From an uncultured Eubacteriales bacterium (GTDB taxonomy: Bacteria > Bacillota > Clostridia > Christensenellales > Aristaeellaceae): DNA of 50,570 nucleotides. The notes below the pieces were generated by a model. The model did no database searches. It was given only the letters and a program-made list of their open reading frames with translations, and was not told the DNA's origin. The position numbers and the translations under genes were made by a program. Location of the stretch: NCBI GenBank assembly GCA_900553295.1, contig USCR01000002.1:1-50570 (forward strand). The letters are read 5' to 3'. Below, in pieces: positions 27,634-36,352 of this stretch (position 1 is the first letter of the stretch; each line of letters begins with the position of its first letter).

Positions 27634-28683
27634 TCACTTCCGCGCGACCTTATCACCGCCGCATTTTTTTAGCTCCATGAGAATTTTGAATGTCACCGCG
27701 TCCTCAAACTTACGCAGGTCCAGGCCTGTCTGGCGCTGCACCTTATCCAGCCGGTAAACCAGCGTGTTCCGGTGAATGTACAGCTGCCGCGCTGTGTCCG
27801 ACAGGTTGAGGTCCTTTTTGAAGAACATCTCAATGGTGTAGAGCATTTCTTCATTGAAGAGCCGCTGTGTCTTTCGGTTGAACAGCAGGCTGTGATAATA
27901 GGCGCTGATTTCCTGGGGCAGTTCCATCAGGAAGCGTTCCAGCACCAGCTTGCTGAACATATAGATGCTGCTCTCCGGCTGGAAAATGCGTCCAACCTCA
28001 ATGGCACGCCGGGCCTCGCTGTAGCTTTCCCGGATTTCCTCCAGGGTATTTCGGCAGCTGCCAATGCCCACGGTCATCTGGTGGGCGGTTTCGCTCATGA
28101 GCGTTTCCTGCAGTGCCTCGCTGAACTGAATCAGCTCGTCATTGCTCTCCGCATCGGTCATGTCGCGGATCAGCGCCACCGTATGGCGATCCATATCGAT
28201 GAGCACGTCCCGCTCCTGCATGGGTACCAAGTCCCGCAGCAGGCTGAACGCACGCTCGTTTTCCGTTTGCACCATGTGGAAAACCAGCACGCAGCGCTTG
28301 AGGTCCTCCGGCAGCTGATGCTCATGAGCCAGTGCTTCCAGCTCGGCGCCGGTTAATTCCCCACGCAAGGTGCGGCGATAAACGTCAAAGGCATTCTCCT
28401 CCCGGCCGCCACCCCCTGCCAGGGTCGCTACCAGGGTTTCCGCCAGGGTAAGCACATCCCGTGCCCCGGGGAGCCGCTCTTCGCAGCTGAGCACTACGGC
28501 CGGTTGGGTAATACCCAAATATAATACGCCCCGCACGCTCTGAATCATCCCATCACTTATCTGCTCCAGCGGAAGCTGCTCGGTAGCGGACCAAGTTTCC
28601 GGGTCCTTGTCCATAATAGCCACTGGAATGGTCAACCGGCTCAATATGTTTTCCATCTGATCCATCAGATGCTTATCTACCAT
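27634..28683 (-). CDS. PucR/CdaR-family transcriptional regulator
   Basis: 349-residue regulator with the GGDEF-like/PucR layout: an N-terminal sensory part (about 1-120), a central helical-beta region and a C-terminal PucR-type helix-turn-helix. The latter reads LNLSDTARQLYIHRNTLVYRLDKV followed by TGLDLRKFEDAV, which is diagnostic. Such proteins activate catabolic genes for purines, sugar diacids or amino acids. The ATG at 28683 was chosen (GGAAGGAG 10 nt upstream); a TTG six bases earlier is an alternative. It heads a two-gene unit with the S41 protease, an unusual pairing. Confidence 0.88.
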   Translation of the reverse strand: MVDKHLMDQMENILSRLTIPVAIMDKDPETWSATEQLPLEQISDGMIQSVRGVLYLGITQPAVVLSCEERLPGARDVLTLAETLVATLAGGGGREENAFDVYRRTLRGELTGAELEALAHEHQLPEDLKRCVLVFHMVQTENERAFSLLRDLVPMQERDVLIDMDRHTVALIRDMTDAESNDELIQFSEALQETLMSETAHQMTVGIGSCRNTLEEIRESYSEARRAIEVGRIFQPESSIYMFSKLVLERFLMELPQEISAYYHSLLFNRKTQRLFNEEMLYTIEMFFKKDLNLSDTARQLYIHRNTLVYRLDKVQRQTGLDLRKFEDAVTFKILMELKKCGGDKVARK

Positions 28684-28719
28684 GCCCAAGACTCTCCTTC
28701 CGTAAAACACGTCTTTTTT

Positions 28720-28748
28720 ATTATAGCACAGCTTCTGGAGACTGAAAA
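28720..28748 (-). promoter_or_regulatory. Promoter of the pucR-type/S41 unit
   Basis: Minus-strand TTTTCA (28743-28748), 17-nt spacer, TATAAT (28720-28725), with TGC just upstream (extended -10). It is 37 nt before the start codon. Confidence 0.7.
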
Positions 28749-28794
28749 GAGAAAAGCAGCCGAAAAATGCAAATTTTTTGTGACTTTTTCACAA

Positions 28795-28844
28795 GGAAAA
28801 GGCCGGAATGACTCGCTTCGCAACTTGTCACTCCGGCCTTTTCC
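28795..28844 (-). terminator. Terminator of the GH127-like/dusB/secreted-protein operon
   Basis: Arms GGAAAAGGCCGGAATGAC (28795-28812) and GTCACTCCGGCCTTTTCC (28827-28844) pair over 18 positions with one mismatch. It begins 23 nt after the stop of the last operon gene and ends in a T-rich arm on the minus strand. Confidence 0.85.
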
Positions 28845-28866
28845 TGCCACAAAGGACGATGCACCC

Positions 28867-30282
28867 TTAGGGGAGTTCCATGACCATTTGTGTAATGATG
28901 TCAATGCATTCTGGCGGAATTGCCTTGAAAATACGCACGGTCAGCTGATCCAAGCCCTGCTGCAGGGCATCGTAGACTTCATTTTGGTAGGGAGCGGATT
29001 CCATGGGAAAAACCCTCATCTGCGTAAAGTCAGGTACGGCAGCAGCTTCCTGCACTTGGCCGGAAAGCGTGTGCTTGCACAGAAGCGTATCTTCTCCCAA
29101 GTAGGTTTGGGTGATACCCTCCGCCGAAAGCGTCTGCAAGTCCAGCCTGCTTTCTCCCGCCTGATGCAACCGCAGTTCCAGGCCCTCCGCGCGCAAGGAA
29201 GCGTTTCCCTGGTGATAGGCCTGCCAAAGCGTGTCCTGGGTGGAGAAGTGTGTTTCTCCCTCCATGAGCAGGGCATACGCCGCGCCTTCAGCGGCAGAAT
29301 CATAGCTTTCCCCGGCTTCTGCGCTCAGCAGATGCATACGTTGGGATATCGTTTGAGCACCATCCTGCTGGCTCTGGGACAGCGTATAGCGCAGCAGCAT
29401 ATCCTCCTCCTCCTGGGGAAGGGTTGCAAGCATATCCACATCCTGGCCGCTCCATCCCACGGAAAGCTGCCAGGGGCGTTCCTGCGATTCCCGCAAGTTA
29501 CCGGAAATGATTGTTCCCACCGGTTCGCCGGTGGCATCCCACAATACGCTTACGTCATAGCCGTATTGATTTTCCCAGGATACCTGCCGGTTAAAATCCT
29601 GAACCATGGAAAGCCAGGCATTCCAGTACCCATCCCCATACATGGCGTCTGCCACTGCGGCGGCATCCGTCCGGGTAAGCAGCGTATTCGTCCATGCGTC
29701 CACCAACACCGCCAAATCCCGATCATCCAGGGAATAGCTGGTGCGCGCGCTGGCCGCTGGAATTGCATATCCAAGGAACATGCCTTCCTCATACTGCCCG
29801 TCCAAGGATAGCGTCCACTGTTCCACGTCGCTTTTCAGCGCCTGACCCAGGCTGGACCAGTCCATCCGCCATAGCGCCTGAGCAACATCCCATACCTCCC
29901 TTTGGGGCACGGTCAGCGCAACGCCCGGCATAAGATTGGTCGTAACATATCGCGTGCCCTGATACACATCCTCCTGGAGATAAAGGAGCTCTATTTCCGA
30001 CATCACCAGCGATACGCGCAGCTGCTCCCCTGTCAGGCCAAGCTGAATCCGTACTTCCGCAGCATTCAGCAGCGCGATCATGGCATCCAGGGTACGTTGC
30101 TCCTCCTCATCCAGGTGCACGCCCAGGGCGTGCATGGCTTCAGAGGCCGCGTCCGTTTCCACGGTCAGCGCCATGCGCAAGCAAAAGCTGTCCGTTGTTT
30201 CCTGGGCATGGGAAGCGCACAAAGGCGTCCATGCCAGCAGCATCGCCAGCGTAAAAGTCAACCACCGTTGCCAGCCTTTCAT
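28867..30282 (-). CDS. Exported protein of unknown function, trio member 3
   Basis: 471-residue protein I do not recognise. A signal peptide (WLTFTLAMLLAWTPLCASHA) ends near residue 25. The rest is soluble and acidic, alternating beta-like segments with polar turns; a helical patch (about 45-70) is followed by repeated amphipathic strands. It shares layout with the two upstream genes: an early helix pair, a central aromatic/small-residue + IP motif (GYAIPAASA near 180), then long beta-rich repeats with conserved Trp. The start at 30282 was chosen for the signal peptide; its ribosome site (GGGGAAAG) is weak. Last gene of the operon. A LolA/LppX-like fold is possible but unproven. Confidence 0.75.
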   Translation of the reverse strand: MKGWQRWLTFTLAMLLAWTPLCASHAQETTDSFCLRMALTVETDAASEAMHALGVHLDEEEQRTLDAMIALLNAAEVRIQLGLTGEQLRVSLVMSEIELLYLQEDVYQGTRYVTTNLMPGVALTVPQREVWDVAQALWRMDWSSLGQALKSDVEQWTLSLDGQYEEGMFLGYAIPAASARTSYSLDDRDLAVLVDAWTNTLLTRTDAAAVADAMYGDGYWNAWLSMVQDFNRQVSWENQYGYDVSVLWDATGEPVGTIISGNLRESQERPWQLSVGWSGQDVDMLATLPQEEEDMLLRYTLSQSQQDGAQTISQRMHLLSAEAGESYDSAAEGAAYALLMEGETHFSTQDTLWQAYHQGNASLRAEGLELRLHQAGESRLDLQTLSAEGITQTYLGEDTLLCKHTLSGQVQEAAAVPDFTQMRVFPMESAPYQNEVYDALQQGLDQLTVRIFKAIPPECIDIITQMVMELP

Positions 30283-30313
30283 GCTCTTTCCCCCATTCCC
30301 TGTACCGTGTTTC

Positions 30314-31915
30314 TTATTCTTCGTTCTCCGCGGCAGCTGAAGTGCCGGGTGTAGGCGACGCGGTGGACTCCTGCTCCACAAGCGGTAGTGCGCTGGATGT
30401 CGTGTCAGGGTCTGGCGTTTGCGTTGTCTCTTCCGCTACTTCAGGGGCTGCGGTGGGCGCCTCCGTCTGTTCCAGGGGCTGCGTCTCTTCCTCCGAGGAG
30501 GTTGCAAGGTCCGTGGGCGTCGCCTCCGCCATTTGCAGGATGAGCGCAAGCCCGCCCGCCGCATAATCGGCCAGCACCGCCTCCAGCTCTTGCTTGGATA
30601 AGGTAGCAACGTCTTGGGCGTCGGTCTCGTCGATCACCTGAAGCACCCAGGGGGATGTCGTCTTGAACTCACCCTGCAGCGTCAGGGTCATATCCCCCTG
30701 CTTCCAGGAAGCGTCCAGCTCCAGGGTGGTGGGATTACGGTTGGCGCTCAAGCTATGGAAATGCGCCAGCGCGGTAAGCTCCATGGCGTCGCCCTCCTCC
30801 GGAGTCAGGGTGAGGGTAAGGGATTCATACTGGTGTTGGCGGCCATCGTCGTCAATGCTCTCCCGGGTGGTGCGCAGCAGGGAATACTCCGTCTTGAAGC
30901 TGCCTTCGCCTTCCATCATTTGCCGTTCCACCACGCCCTGCACGCGCACACCGCTGACGCCCTCTTCCTTATCGGTTATGGAGAAGATCAGCGTATCCAC
31001 GCTGCCTGCCAGGGTAACGGTCAGCGCGTCACCCTCCTGATAAATCATCAGGGTGTCGTAACCCGTTTCCTCAGCGGGAATAGGCAGTAGAATCTTGGTG
31101 TAGAGTACATCCCCCGTCAGGGCCATCTGCCGCTCCAGGCTGATGGTTCCGGTGAGGTCCATGGCATTGATACGCTGGGCATAATAGTCCGCCCAATCGC
31201 CGTTCAGGTAGGCCTCCACCTGGCTTTCGCTCATCACTCCAGATAGCAGTCCCCGCAGGTTTTCATCAATGAGCATGGAGCGCACCAGCGCCGCCGCCTC
31301 GGTCTTTACCGCAGAAGCAGGAATCTCATAGTTCACCTGCATGCGGGTTTCGCCGTCCTCCTGGCGAATCACCGTCGGCGCAGCAGCATATTCGTTCAGC
31401 CACATTTCCAGGGCCTGCTCATAGGGTGCCAGAGCCGGTTCCCAGCTGGCCACCCATGTTTCCTCGTCCACCTGGAGAATCTCCAGCCCCGCGGTGTACC
31501 ACTGGGGGTTCAGTCCCTCGTCCTGGGGAAGCAGCTGCTGCAGCAGGCTCTCCGTGGCGGAGAAGCGGAGCTTGTCCTCCGGTGCCAGGGCGCTGGAGAG
31601 TACGAAAGACGTCTCATCGCCGAAGAACTGCGTCAATCCCAGCTGGGTTTCACCGCGCTGGAAATAGGCCTGGTACTGCGCCTGTCCAGAGGAGCGGATG
31701 CCCCGGATTTCCAGGGTCGTATCCTGGAAAAGGCCATTGAGCAGCGCCTCCAGCTCCGGGTTGCCTGTTGCCGAGAGCGTGACGCTTCCCTTCAGTCCGC
31801 TCAGCTCCATTTGGAGCATCATTTTCTCCGGCAAGCCGTCATATTGCGCCGCAAAAGCGCTCACGCAGGCAAAGGTCATCACCAGCGCCATGGTCAGGCA
31901 GATGATTCGCTTCAT
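30314..31915 (-). CDS. Exported protein of unknown function, trio member 2
   Basis: 533-residue secreted protein, no recognised family. A signal peptide (ICLTMALVMTFACVSAFA) is cleaved near residue 22. The body (about 25-450) is beta-rich and acidic, with a helical stretch around the NYEIPASAVKTEAA motif near 200. The C-terminal 70 residues are a low-complexity tail rich in Thr, Glu, Pro, Ala and Ser (EEETQPLEQTEAPTAAP and similar), like a wall-spanning or glycosylated linker, with no LPXTG motif. ATG at 31915 has AAGGAGGA upstream. It lies 46 nt after trio member 1. Confidence 0.78.
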   Translation of the reverse strand: MKRIICLTMALVMTFACVSAFAAQYDGLPEKMMLQMELSGLKGSVTLSATGNPELEALLNGLFQDTTLEIRGIRSSGQAQYQAYFQRGETQLGLTQFFGDETSFVLSSALAPEDKLRFSATESLLQQLLPQDEGLNPQWYTAGLEILQVDEETWVASWEPALAPYEQALEMWLNEYAAAPTVIRQEDGETRMQVNYEIPASAVKTEAAALVRSMLIDENLRGLLSGVMSESQVEAYLNGDWADYYAQRINAMDLTGTISLERQMALTGDVLYTKILLPIPAEETGYDTLMIYQEGDALTVTLAGSVDTLIFSITDKEEGVSGVRVQGVVERQMMEGEGSFKTEYSLLRTTRESIDDDGRQHQYESLTLTLTPEEGDAMELTALAHFHSLSANRNPTTLELDASWKQGDMTLTLQGEFKTTSPWVLQVIDETDAQDVATLSKQELEAVLADYAAGGLALILQMAEATPTDLATSSEEETQPLEQTEAPTAAPEVAEETTQTPDPDTTSSALPLVEQESTASPTPGTSAAAENEE

Positions 31916-31961
31916 CACAGGAATTCCTCCTTTATCTTCATGGAGAACGCATTGTACTCGC

Positions 31962-33383
31962 TCATTGCGCGCCGCCCAACGCATCCAGAATCCGTTGCCA
32001 TGCCTCTTGGGTTAGACCCTCGCTGATAAAGAGCAAATCCTCCTGAGGCAGTCGGAGCAGCCCCTGGAGCATATCCGCCGCCAGGCGTTCCGCGCTCTGC
32101 TCCTGAAGCGCCGTCAGCGCTTCCGTCCCCAGGGTTTCCAGGTTGGTTTCTCCCTCCCGCAGCTCCCAGTTGAAGCCGTCCCCATAGGCCAGGTTGATAT
32201 ACACGGTGGCCTCCTGGGTAACGCGCTTATCCTCCTTATAGGTAACCAGCACATTTCCGCTGGCCTCCGGGTTCATGCTTCCCAGGGCAAAGGTCATGTT
32301 GGGCTCCATCACCCAGGTCAGCAGCGTCTCATCGGGGAGGGTTTGTTCCACCCAGGCCTTGCCGGTCAGCAGGCTGCTGGCAATGTCAAAGGCATTCTCC
32401 AGCTCCGCTTCCCCTTCCAGGATGGTCTTTTCCTTGTTGCGCACGGTTTCGTAGCGGAAGGATTCGCTCAGCGTCCGATTGCCCCCGTCCACCTCCGCCA
32501 CCCGTTCCCAGGTAAGGGTGTCCCGGTCGCTGCCGGAAACCGCAGGGGACTTGAGGGAAAGGGTATCCCGTGCCTCCTGGCCGTCGTCCTTCATGCTCCA
32601 GGTAAGGGTAACCTTGCGCTGACTGTCCGCATCCACACCGCACCGGCCAGTGTAGCTGAACTTAAGCACCTGCCCGATTTCATTCTCGTATACGGTGATT
32701 TCCTGGTCATCTGTAAACGTCAGGCTGGAAAGAAAGGCCTGTACCCGGGGCTCCTGGGCGGCATCCGCCAGTAGGCTCCCCAGCTGCTGGGCTTCTTCCT
32801 CAGGGATTTCATAGGTACGCATGTACTTTGCGGTACCCATTTTATCAATTTTTTTGGTCACGGACTTCTCTTCCATCCACGAAGCCAACAGCACCGGGAG
32901 ATCATTCATGAGCCGCTTGGCCTCCGTGACCATGGTACCCTCCGTACCTGTGAAGCCGCCCAGGTTCAGCGCGGAGCTTTCCCCCAGCAGCAAGGCGATG
33001 GGATCTTCAGAAACTGCCGTAAGCGTAGCATCGGGCACAAAGGATGCATTCAACCGTTTGACGCCGTTCGCCTGGCGCTGGGTCAGCACCGCCGTGTCCA
33101 CCCCATCCAGCAGCACCGCCGCACGGCTCCAGTCCTCCTGGGCCATATGCAGGGTTTCCACCTGAAAGGATACGTGGCTCAGCAGCAGATTCAGCGCCGC
33201 CAGCGTCGTTTCGTCAAAGGGCAGCCACGCGCCCAGCTCCATGCTCACCGTGGCCCGGATGGGCGCCTGACTTTCTTCCAGGCGCCACTGGGTCAGCTGT
33301 GGAAGCAGCTCCACTTCTGCCTGGGCCGAAAGCGGCGCAAGCATGCACAGGCACAGCAGCACCGCCAGCAGTTTCTTTAGCAT
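31962..33383 (-). CDS. Exported protein of unknown function, trio member 1
   Basis: 473-residue secreted protein of no recognised family. The signal peptide KKLLAVLLCLCMLAPLSAQA ends near residue 22. The mature part is acidic, with a helical region (about 55-75), the TYEIPEEEAQQL motif near 190 that parallels the NYEIP and GYAIP motifs of the next two genes, and long beta-rich stretches with repeated T-x-T-W and Glu patterns to the end. It starts 3 nt after the dusB stop, so it is co-transcribed with a tRNA-modification gene. Confidence 0.78.
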   Translation of the reverse strand: MLKKLLAVLLCLCMLAPLSAQAEVELLPQLTQWRLEESQAPIRATVSMELGAWLPFDETTLAALNLLLSHVSFQVETLHMAQEDWSRAAVLLDGVDTAVLTQRQANGVKRLNASFVPDATLTAVSEDPIALLLGESSALNLGGFTGTEGTMVTEAKRLMNDLPVLLASWMEEKSVTKKIDKMGTAKYMRTYEIPEEEAQQLGSLLADAAQEPRVQAFLSSLTFTDDQEITVYENEIGQVLKFSYTGRCGVDADSQRKVTLTWSMKDDGQEARDTLSLKSPAVSGSDRDTLTWERVAEVDGGNRTLSESFRYETVRNKEKTILEGEAELENAFDIASSLLTGKAWVEQTLPDETLLTWVMEPNMTFALGSMNPEASGNVLVTYKEDKRVTQEATVYINLAYGDGFNWELREGETNLETLGTEALTALQEQSAERLAADMLQGLLRLPQEDLLFISEGLTQEAWQRILDALGGAQ

Positions 33384-33386
33384 CGC

Positions 33387-34388
33387 TCAATCATCCTCCT
33401 CTGATGTAACGTGGGAAGAGGCCTCAAACCCTGCCTGTTCGGAAAATTCCGCAGCGAACTCCGCCAATGCATCCCGCACTTCCTGGGCCGTAGGCAGGGT
33501 ATTGATCCGGCCGCGCAGCTGTGCCGCCCCCCGCAGTCCATGGAAGTACCAGCCGATATGCTTGCGCATTTCCCGCACCGCCACGCGCTCGGGTTTCCAG
33601 CCCATGAGCAGTTCAATATGCCGCAGGGCCATGTCCACCCGCTGGCTCACCGTGGGTTCCGTCCAGGCCTCGCCCCGCAGCGCCTGCTTGATCTGACCAA
33701 ACAGCCATGGATTTCCCATGGCGCCCCGGCCAATGAGCACACCGTCGCACCCGGTTTCCTGGATCATGCGCACGGCATCCTGCGGGGTAAAAATATCCCC
33801 GTTGCCCAGCACAGGAATATGTAGCCGCGCCTTTACCCGGGCGATGGCTTCCCAGTCGGCCTTGCCGCTGTACTGCTGCTGACGGGTGCGGCCGTGTACA
33901 GCCACTTCGTGAACACCCAGCTCCTGGGCCATCTCCGCCAGTTCTTCCACGTTGATGGTCGCCGCATCCCATCCCAGACGAAATTTTACGGAAACCGGCA
34001 GGGATGTGGCACCCACCACGGCCCGGATGATGGCCTCGGCCTTCTTCGGATCACGCATCAGGCCGCTGCCCTCCCCGGAACAGGCCACCTTATGGGCAGG
34101 ACAGCCCATATTGATGTCCACGCCGTCAAATCGTCCTGTCTGGGACAGGCGTGCCGCCGCCTGGGCCATCAGCTCCGGTTCCTTGCCAAAGATTTGTACG
34201 AAAAGTTTGCCTTCCCCGGGCGCTTTTTCCAGCAGCTGATTGGTGGCCACATGGTTCTTGGGCGCATATACGTATCCCAGGGCGCTGATCATTTCCGTGG
34301 TGGCCGCATCGCAGCCCTGCTCAAAGCAGAGCAGCCGAAAGGGCCAATCGGTGATTCCCGCCATGGGGGCCAAGCGAATTTCCGTCAT
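33387..34388 (-). CDS. dusB: tRNA-dihydrouridine synthase (Dus family)
   Basis: FMN-dependent enzyme reducing uridine to dihydrouridine in tRNA D-loops (333 aa, normal length). The N-terminal APMAGITDWPFR block, NMGCPAHKV with the catalytic-region Cys in the following KVACSGEGSG, KFRLGWD, VHGRTRQQQYSG and the flavin-binding GVLIGRGAMGNPW are all present, followed by the helical RNA-binding domain. It overlaps the upstream GH127-like gene by 4 nt. In many Bacillota dusB stands near lysS or ftsH; here it lies in an operon of envelope/secreted genes. Assignment to the DusB subgroup is by overall similarity. Confidence 0.95.
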   Translation of the reverse strand: MTEIRLAPMAGITDWPFRLLCFEQGCDAATTEMISALGYVYAPKNHVATNQLLEKAPGEGKLFVQIFGKEPELMAQAAARLSQTGRFDGVDINMGCPAHKVACSGEGSGLMRDPKKAEAIIRAVVGATSLPVSVKFRLGWDAATINVEELAEMAQELGVHEVAVHGRTRQQQYSGKADWEAIARVKARLHIPVLGNGDIFTPQDAVRMIQETGCDGVLIGRGAMGNPWLFGQIKQALRGEAWTEPTVSQRVDMALRHIELLMGWKPERVAVREMRKHIGWYFHGLRGAAQLRGRINTLPTAQEVRDALAEFAAEFSEQAGFEASSHVTSEEDD

Positions 34389-36091
34389 GCCTGCTTCCCC
34401 TTGGGAAAGGCTGCGATGCGGCAGGCAGTTTCAGCAAAGGGCTGGAGTATGATTCTCTCCTCTTTACCTTCGGTCCGGGGAGCAATGGGCGGGTCCGCAG
34501 GCACATGCACGCGGGTTTTCCACTGGGAGGTTTCCAGCAGCACAGCCTCCGTCCCCTGCTCCGTATCCCGCACATCGCACAGCGCCCGGCGCCAGTTTTC
34601 TCCCTGCACGGGCATAGCCAGCAAAGTATCCCCCCGCATCACGCAAAGAGACTGGTGATACCCCTCCGTCAGGCGCGCCTTTCGGGGAAGAAGCAGCGTA
34701 ATCACATCCCCATCCCGGAACGTCCGGCGCAGCGTGAACATTTTTCCCGTCTCCGGGGCATCCCCGCCCTCGTCGTTCACCTGGACCATGGGCTCCACCG
34801 TCCAGGACGGAATGCGCAGTTTCAGCTCCGCCTCTGCGGGATTTTTCATGGACAGGGTAAGTGTCACACGCTCCCCCGACGTGGCAAGGGCCAGCTTCGC
34901 CTTTTCACGGCCCAGACGCAGGGTGTAGTGCCCAGGTACATACAGTCCCACGGCCGCCCCTGTGGCCGTGGCAGTGACGGCCGAGCGCATCCCTTCCGCG
35001 GTTCCCTGAAGCAGCGCGGCAAGGGTTTCTCTGGCGGTTTCCTCGGCCTCTCCGGGCGCATAGCAGTCCTTCACGCCGGCATTTACGCTCAGGCTGTTGA
35101 CCCGCAAAAAGGGCAACAGTTTCCCTTCCGGCAGGAAAGCCGGCAAAGCATTCTCCATCAGGCACGCCAATGCCTCCGCCGCTCCGGGCTTTTCCGTTAC
35201 CTGCCACACCCGGGCCAGGCTCCGCGCGGTTTCTCCCGCCGCCCAGCCGGACACGGCCGCCGAAGGGCTTCCGCCTGCCAGGTGCAGGTCAGCGGTAAAG
35301 GCACCCGTGGCTGTGCCGTGATAGCGCATGATCTTTTCATAGCCCGTATAACCGGCATCCAGATCCCTGGCGCTGCCGGAATACAATCCCATAAGCACCG
35401 GCAAACGGATGCCTTGTGCCAGCGCAGGCCCGAAGGTAGCCAGATGCTGCCGGGTGTAAAAACCGCTGGGGTCGTTTCCCTCGGCTTTCCGGCCGGCCGT
35501 CATTTCTTCCAGCGGCATCAGCTTTGCCGTAGGGCGTGACAAGGCAAACGTGCTCATGAGCCCGCTCCAGTCCATGGCGTCTCGCCGGGTCAGCTCCATG
35601 AGATGCAATAGCGCCTTCTTGCCTGTCACATTGTACAGGAACAGCAGCAGTTCCATCAAATTGGCCGCCTGACCCATGACGCTGCCATCCAGGCGAAGTT
35701 CCTCCCAGCGCTCACGCAGGCAAGCGCAATAGCGCATCATGGGCTCCAGCAATGTTTTCTCCCCCTGGTGGGCAAAGAGCCTGGCCACAGCCAGCATCAC
35801 CCGGATTCCCTCCGCCGCAGGCAGGGGCAAGGAGCCGTCCGCTCCCTGGGCATTGAGCTGGACGCGCAGCCACTGCTCCACCTTCTCGGCCAGGGGTGCA
35901 TTTTCACATAAATAGGCGCATGCCAGGGCGCCTTCCGCCAGGGCAGGCCCCATGGGCGCCTGCAAGGCCAGCGCGCATAGCTTCTCCAGCGTTTCCCGCG
36001 CAGAGCCTTCCAGCGCTATGGCCTCCGGCGCCAAGGGTGCCAAGGGCTGCATGGTCAGGGGGGCACGGGAAAACATGGGTTTCAGCGGCAT
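34385..36091 (-). CDS. GH127-like (DUF1680) protein, catalytic motifs apparently lost
   Basis: 568-residue cytoplasmic-looking protein (no signal peptide). The alpha/alpha-barrel region contains YEKIMRYHGTATGAFTADLHLAGGSPSAA, which matches the GH127 block that normally continues with GTELC. Here that motif reads AVSGW, and the later Cys cluster of the family is reduced to one KDCYAP. The C-terminal beta-sandwich (about 410-568) is typical (AELKLRIPSW, VQVNDEG, FRDGDVITLLLP). It may be a pseudo-enzyme or a hydrolase with a changed site. ATG at 36091 has GGAGG 7 nt upstream. First gene of the five-gene operon. Confidence 0.7.
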   Translation of the reverse strand: MPLKPMFSRAPLTMQPLAPLAPEAIALEGSARETLEKLCALALQAPMGPALAEGALACAYLCENAPLAEKVEQWLRVQLNAQGADGSLPLPAAEGIRVMLAVARLFAHQGEKTLLEPMMRYCACLRERWEELRLDGSVMGQAANLMELLLFLYNVTGKKALLHLMELTRRDAMDWSGLMSTFALSRPTAKLMPLEEMTAGRKAEGNDPSGFYTRQHLATFGPALAQGIRLPVLMGLYSGSARDLDAGYTGYEKIMRYHGTATGAFTADLHLAGGSPSAAVSGWAAGETARSLARVWQVTEKPGAAEALACLMENALPAFLPEGKLLPFLRVNSLSVNAGVKDCYAPGEAEETARETLAALLQGTAEGMRSAVTATATGAAVGLYVPGHYTLRLGREKAKLALATSGERVTLTLSMKNPAEAELKLRIPSWTVEPMVQVNDEGGDAPETGKMFTLRRTFRDGDVITLLLPRKARLTEGYHQSLCVMRGDTLLAMPVQGENWRRALCDVRDTEQGTEAVLLETSQWKTRVHVPADPPIAPRTEGKEERIILQPFAETACRIAAFPKGKQA

Positions 36092-36116
36092 ATTCTTTCC
36101 TCCCGAATCATCCATC

Positions 36117-36126
36117 GTATCGATAC
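36117..36126. promoter_or_regulatory. 10-bp palindrome GTATCGATAC, possible operator
   Basis: A perfect palindrome just downstream of the predicted transcription start of the GH127-like operon, flanked by two ATCCAT direct repeats. A repressor bound here would block the operon; no regulator is assigned. Confidence 0.4.
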
Positions 36127-36146
36127 ATCCATGATAATCCGATGAT

Positions 36147-36175
36147 ATTATAGACGTTTTTTCCCGCATGTTCAA
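36147..36175 (-). promoter_or_regulatory. Promoter of the GH127-like/dusB/secreted-protein operon
   Basis: Minus-strand TTGAAC (36170-36175), 17-nt spacer, TATAAT (36147-36152), about 55 nt before the first start codon. Confidence 0.8.
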
Positions 36176-36352
36176 GTGCATGCGTAAACTTACGGCTTTC
36201 TTTGAGGGCCTGAGGCCTCCCAAAAGCCGGAAAGGTGCCGAAGGAATCATTTCCCCGCTGTCTTTGATAGAGTTGCTCCAAGGTTACTTCCTCAAAATTG
36301 CGCATAAGCGCTTCCTGCCCAGGGTATCCTTTTGCTGAAGGGAGGAGACAAC

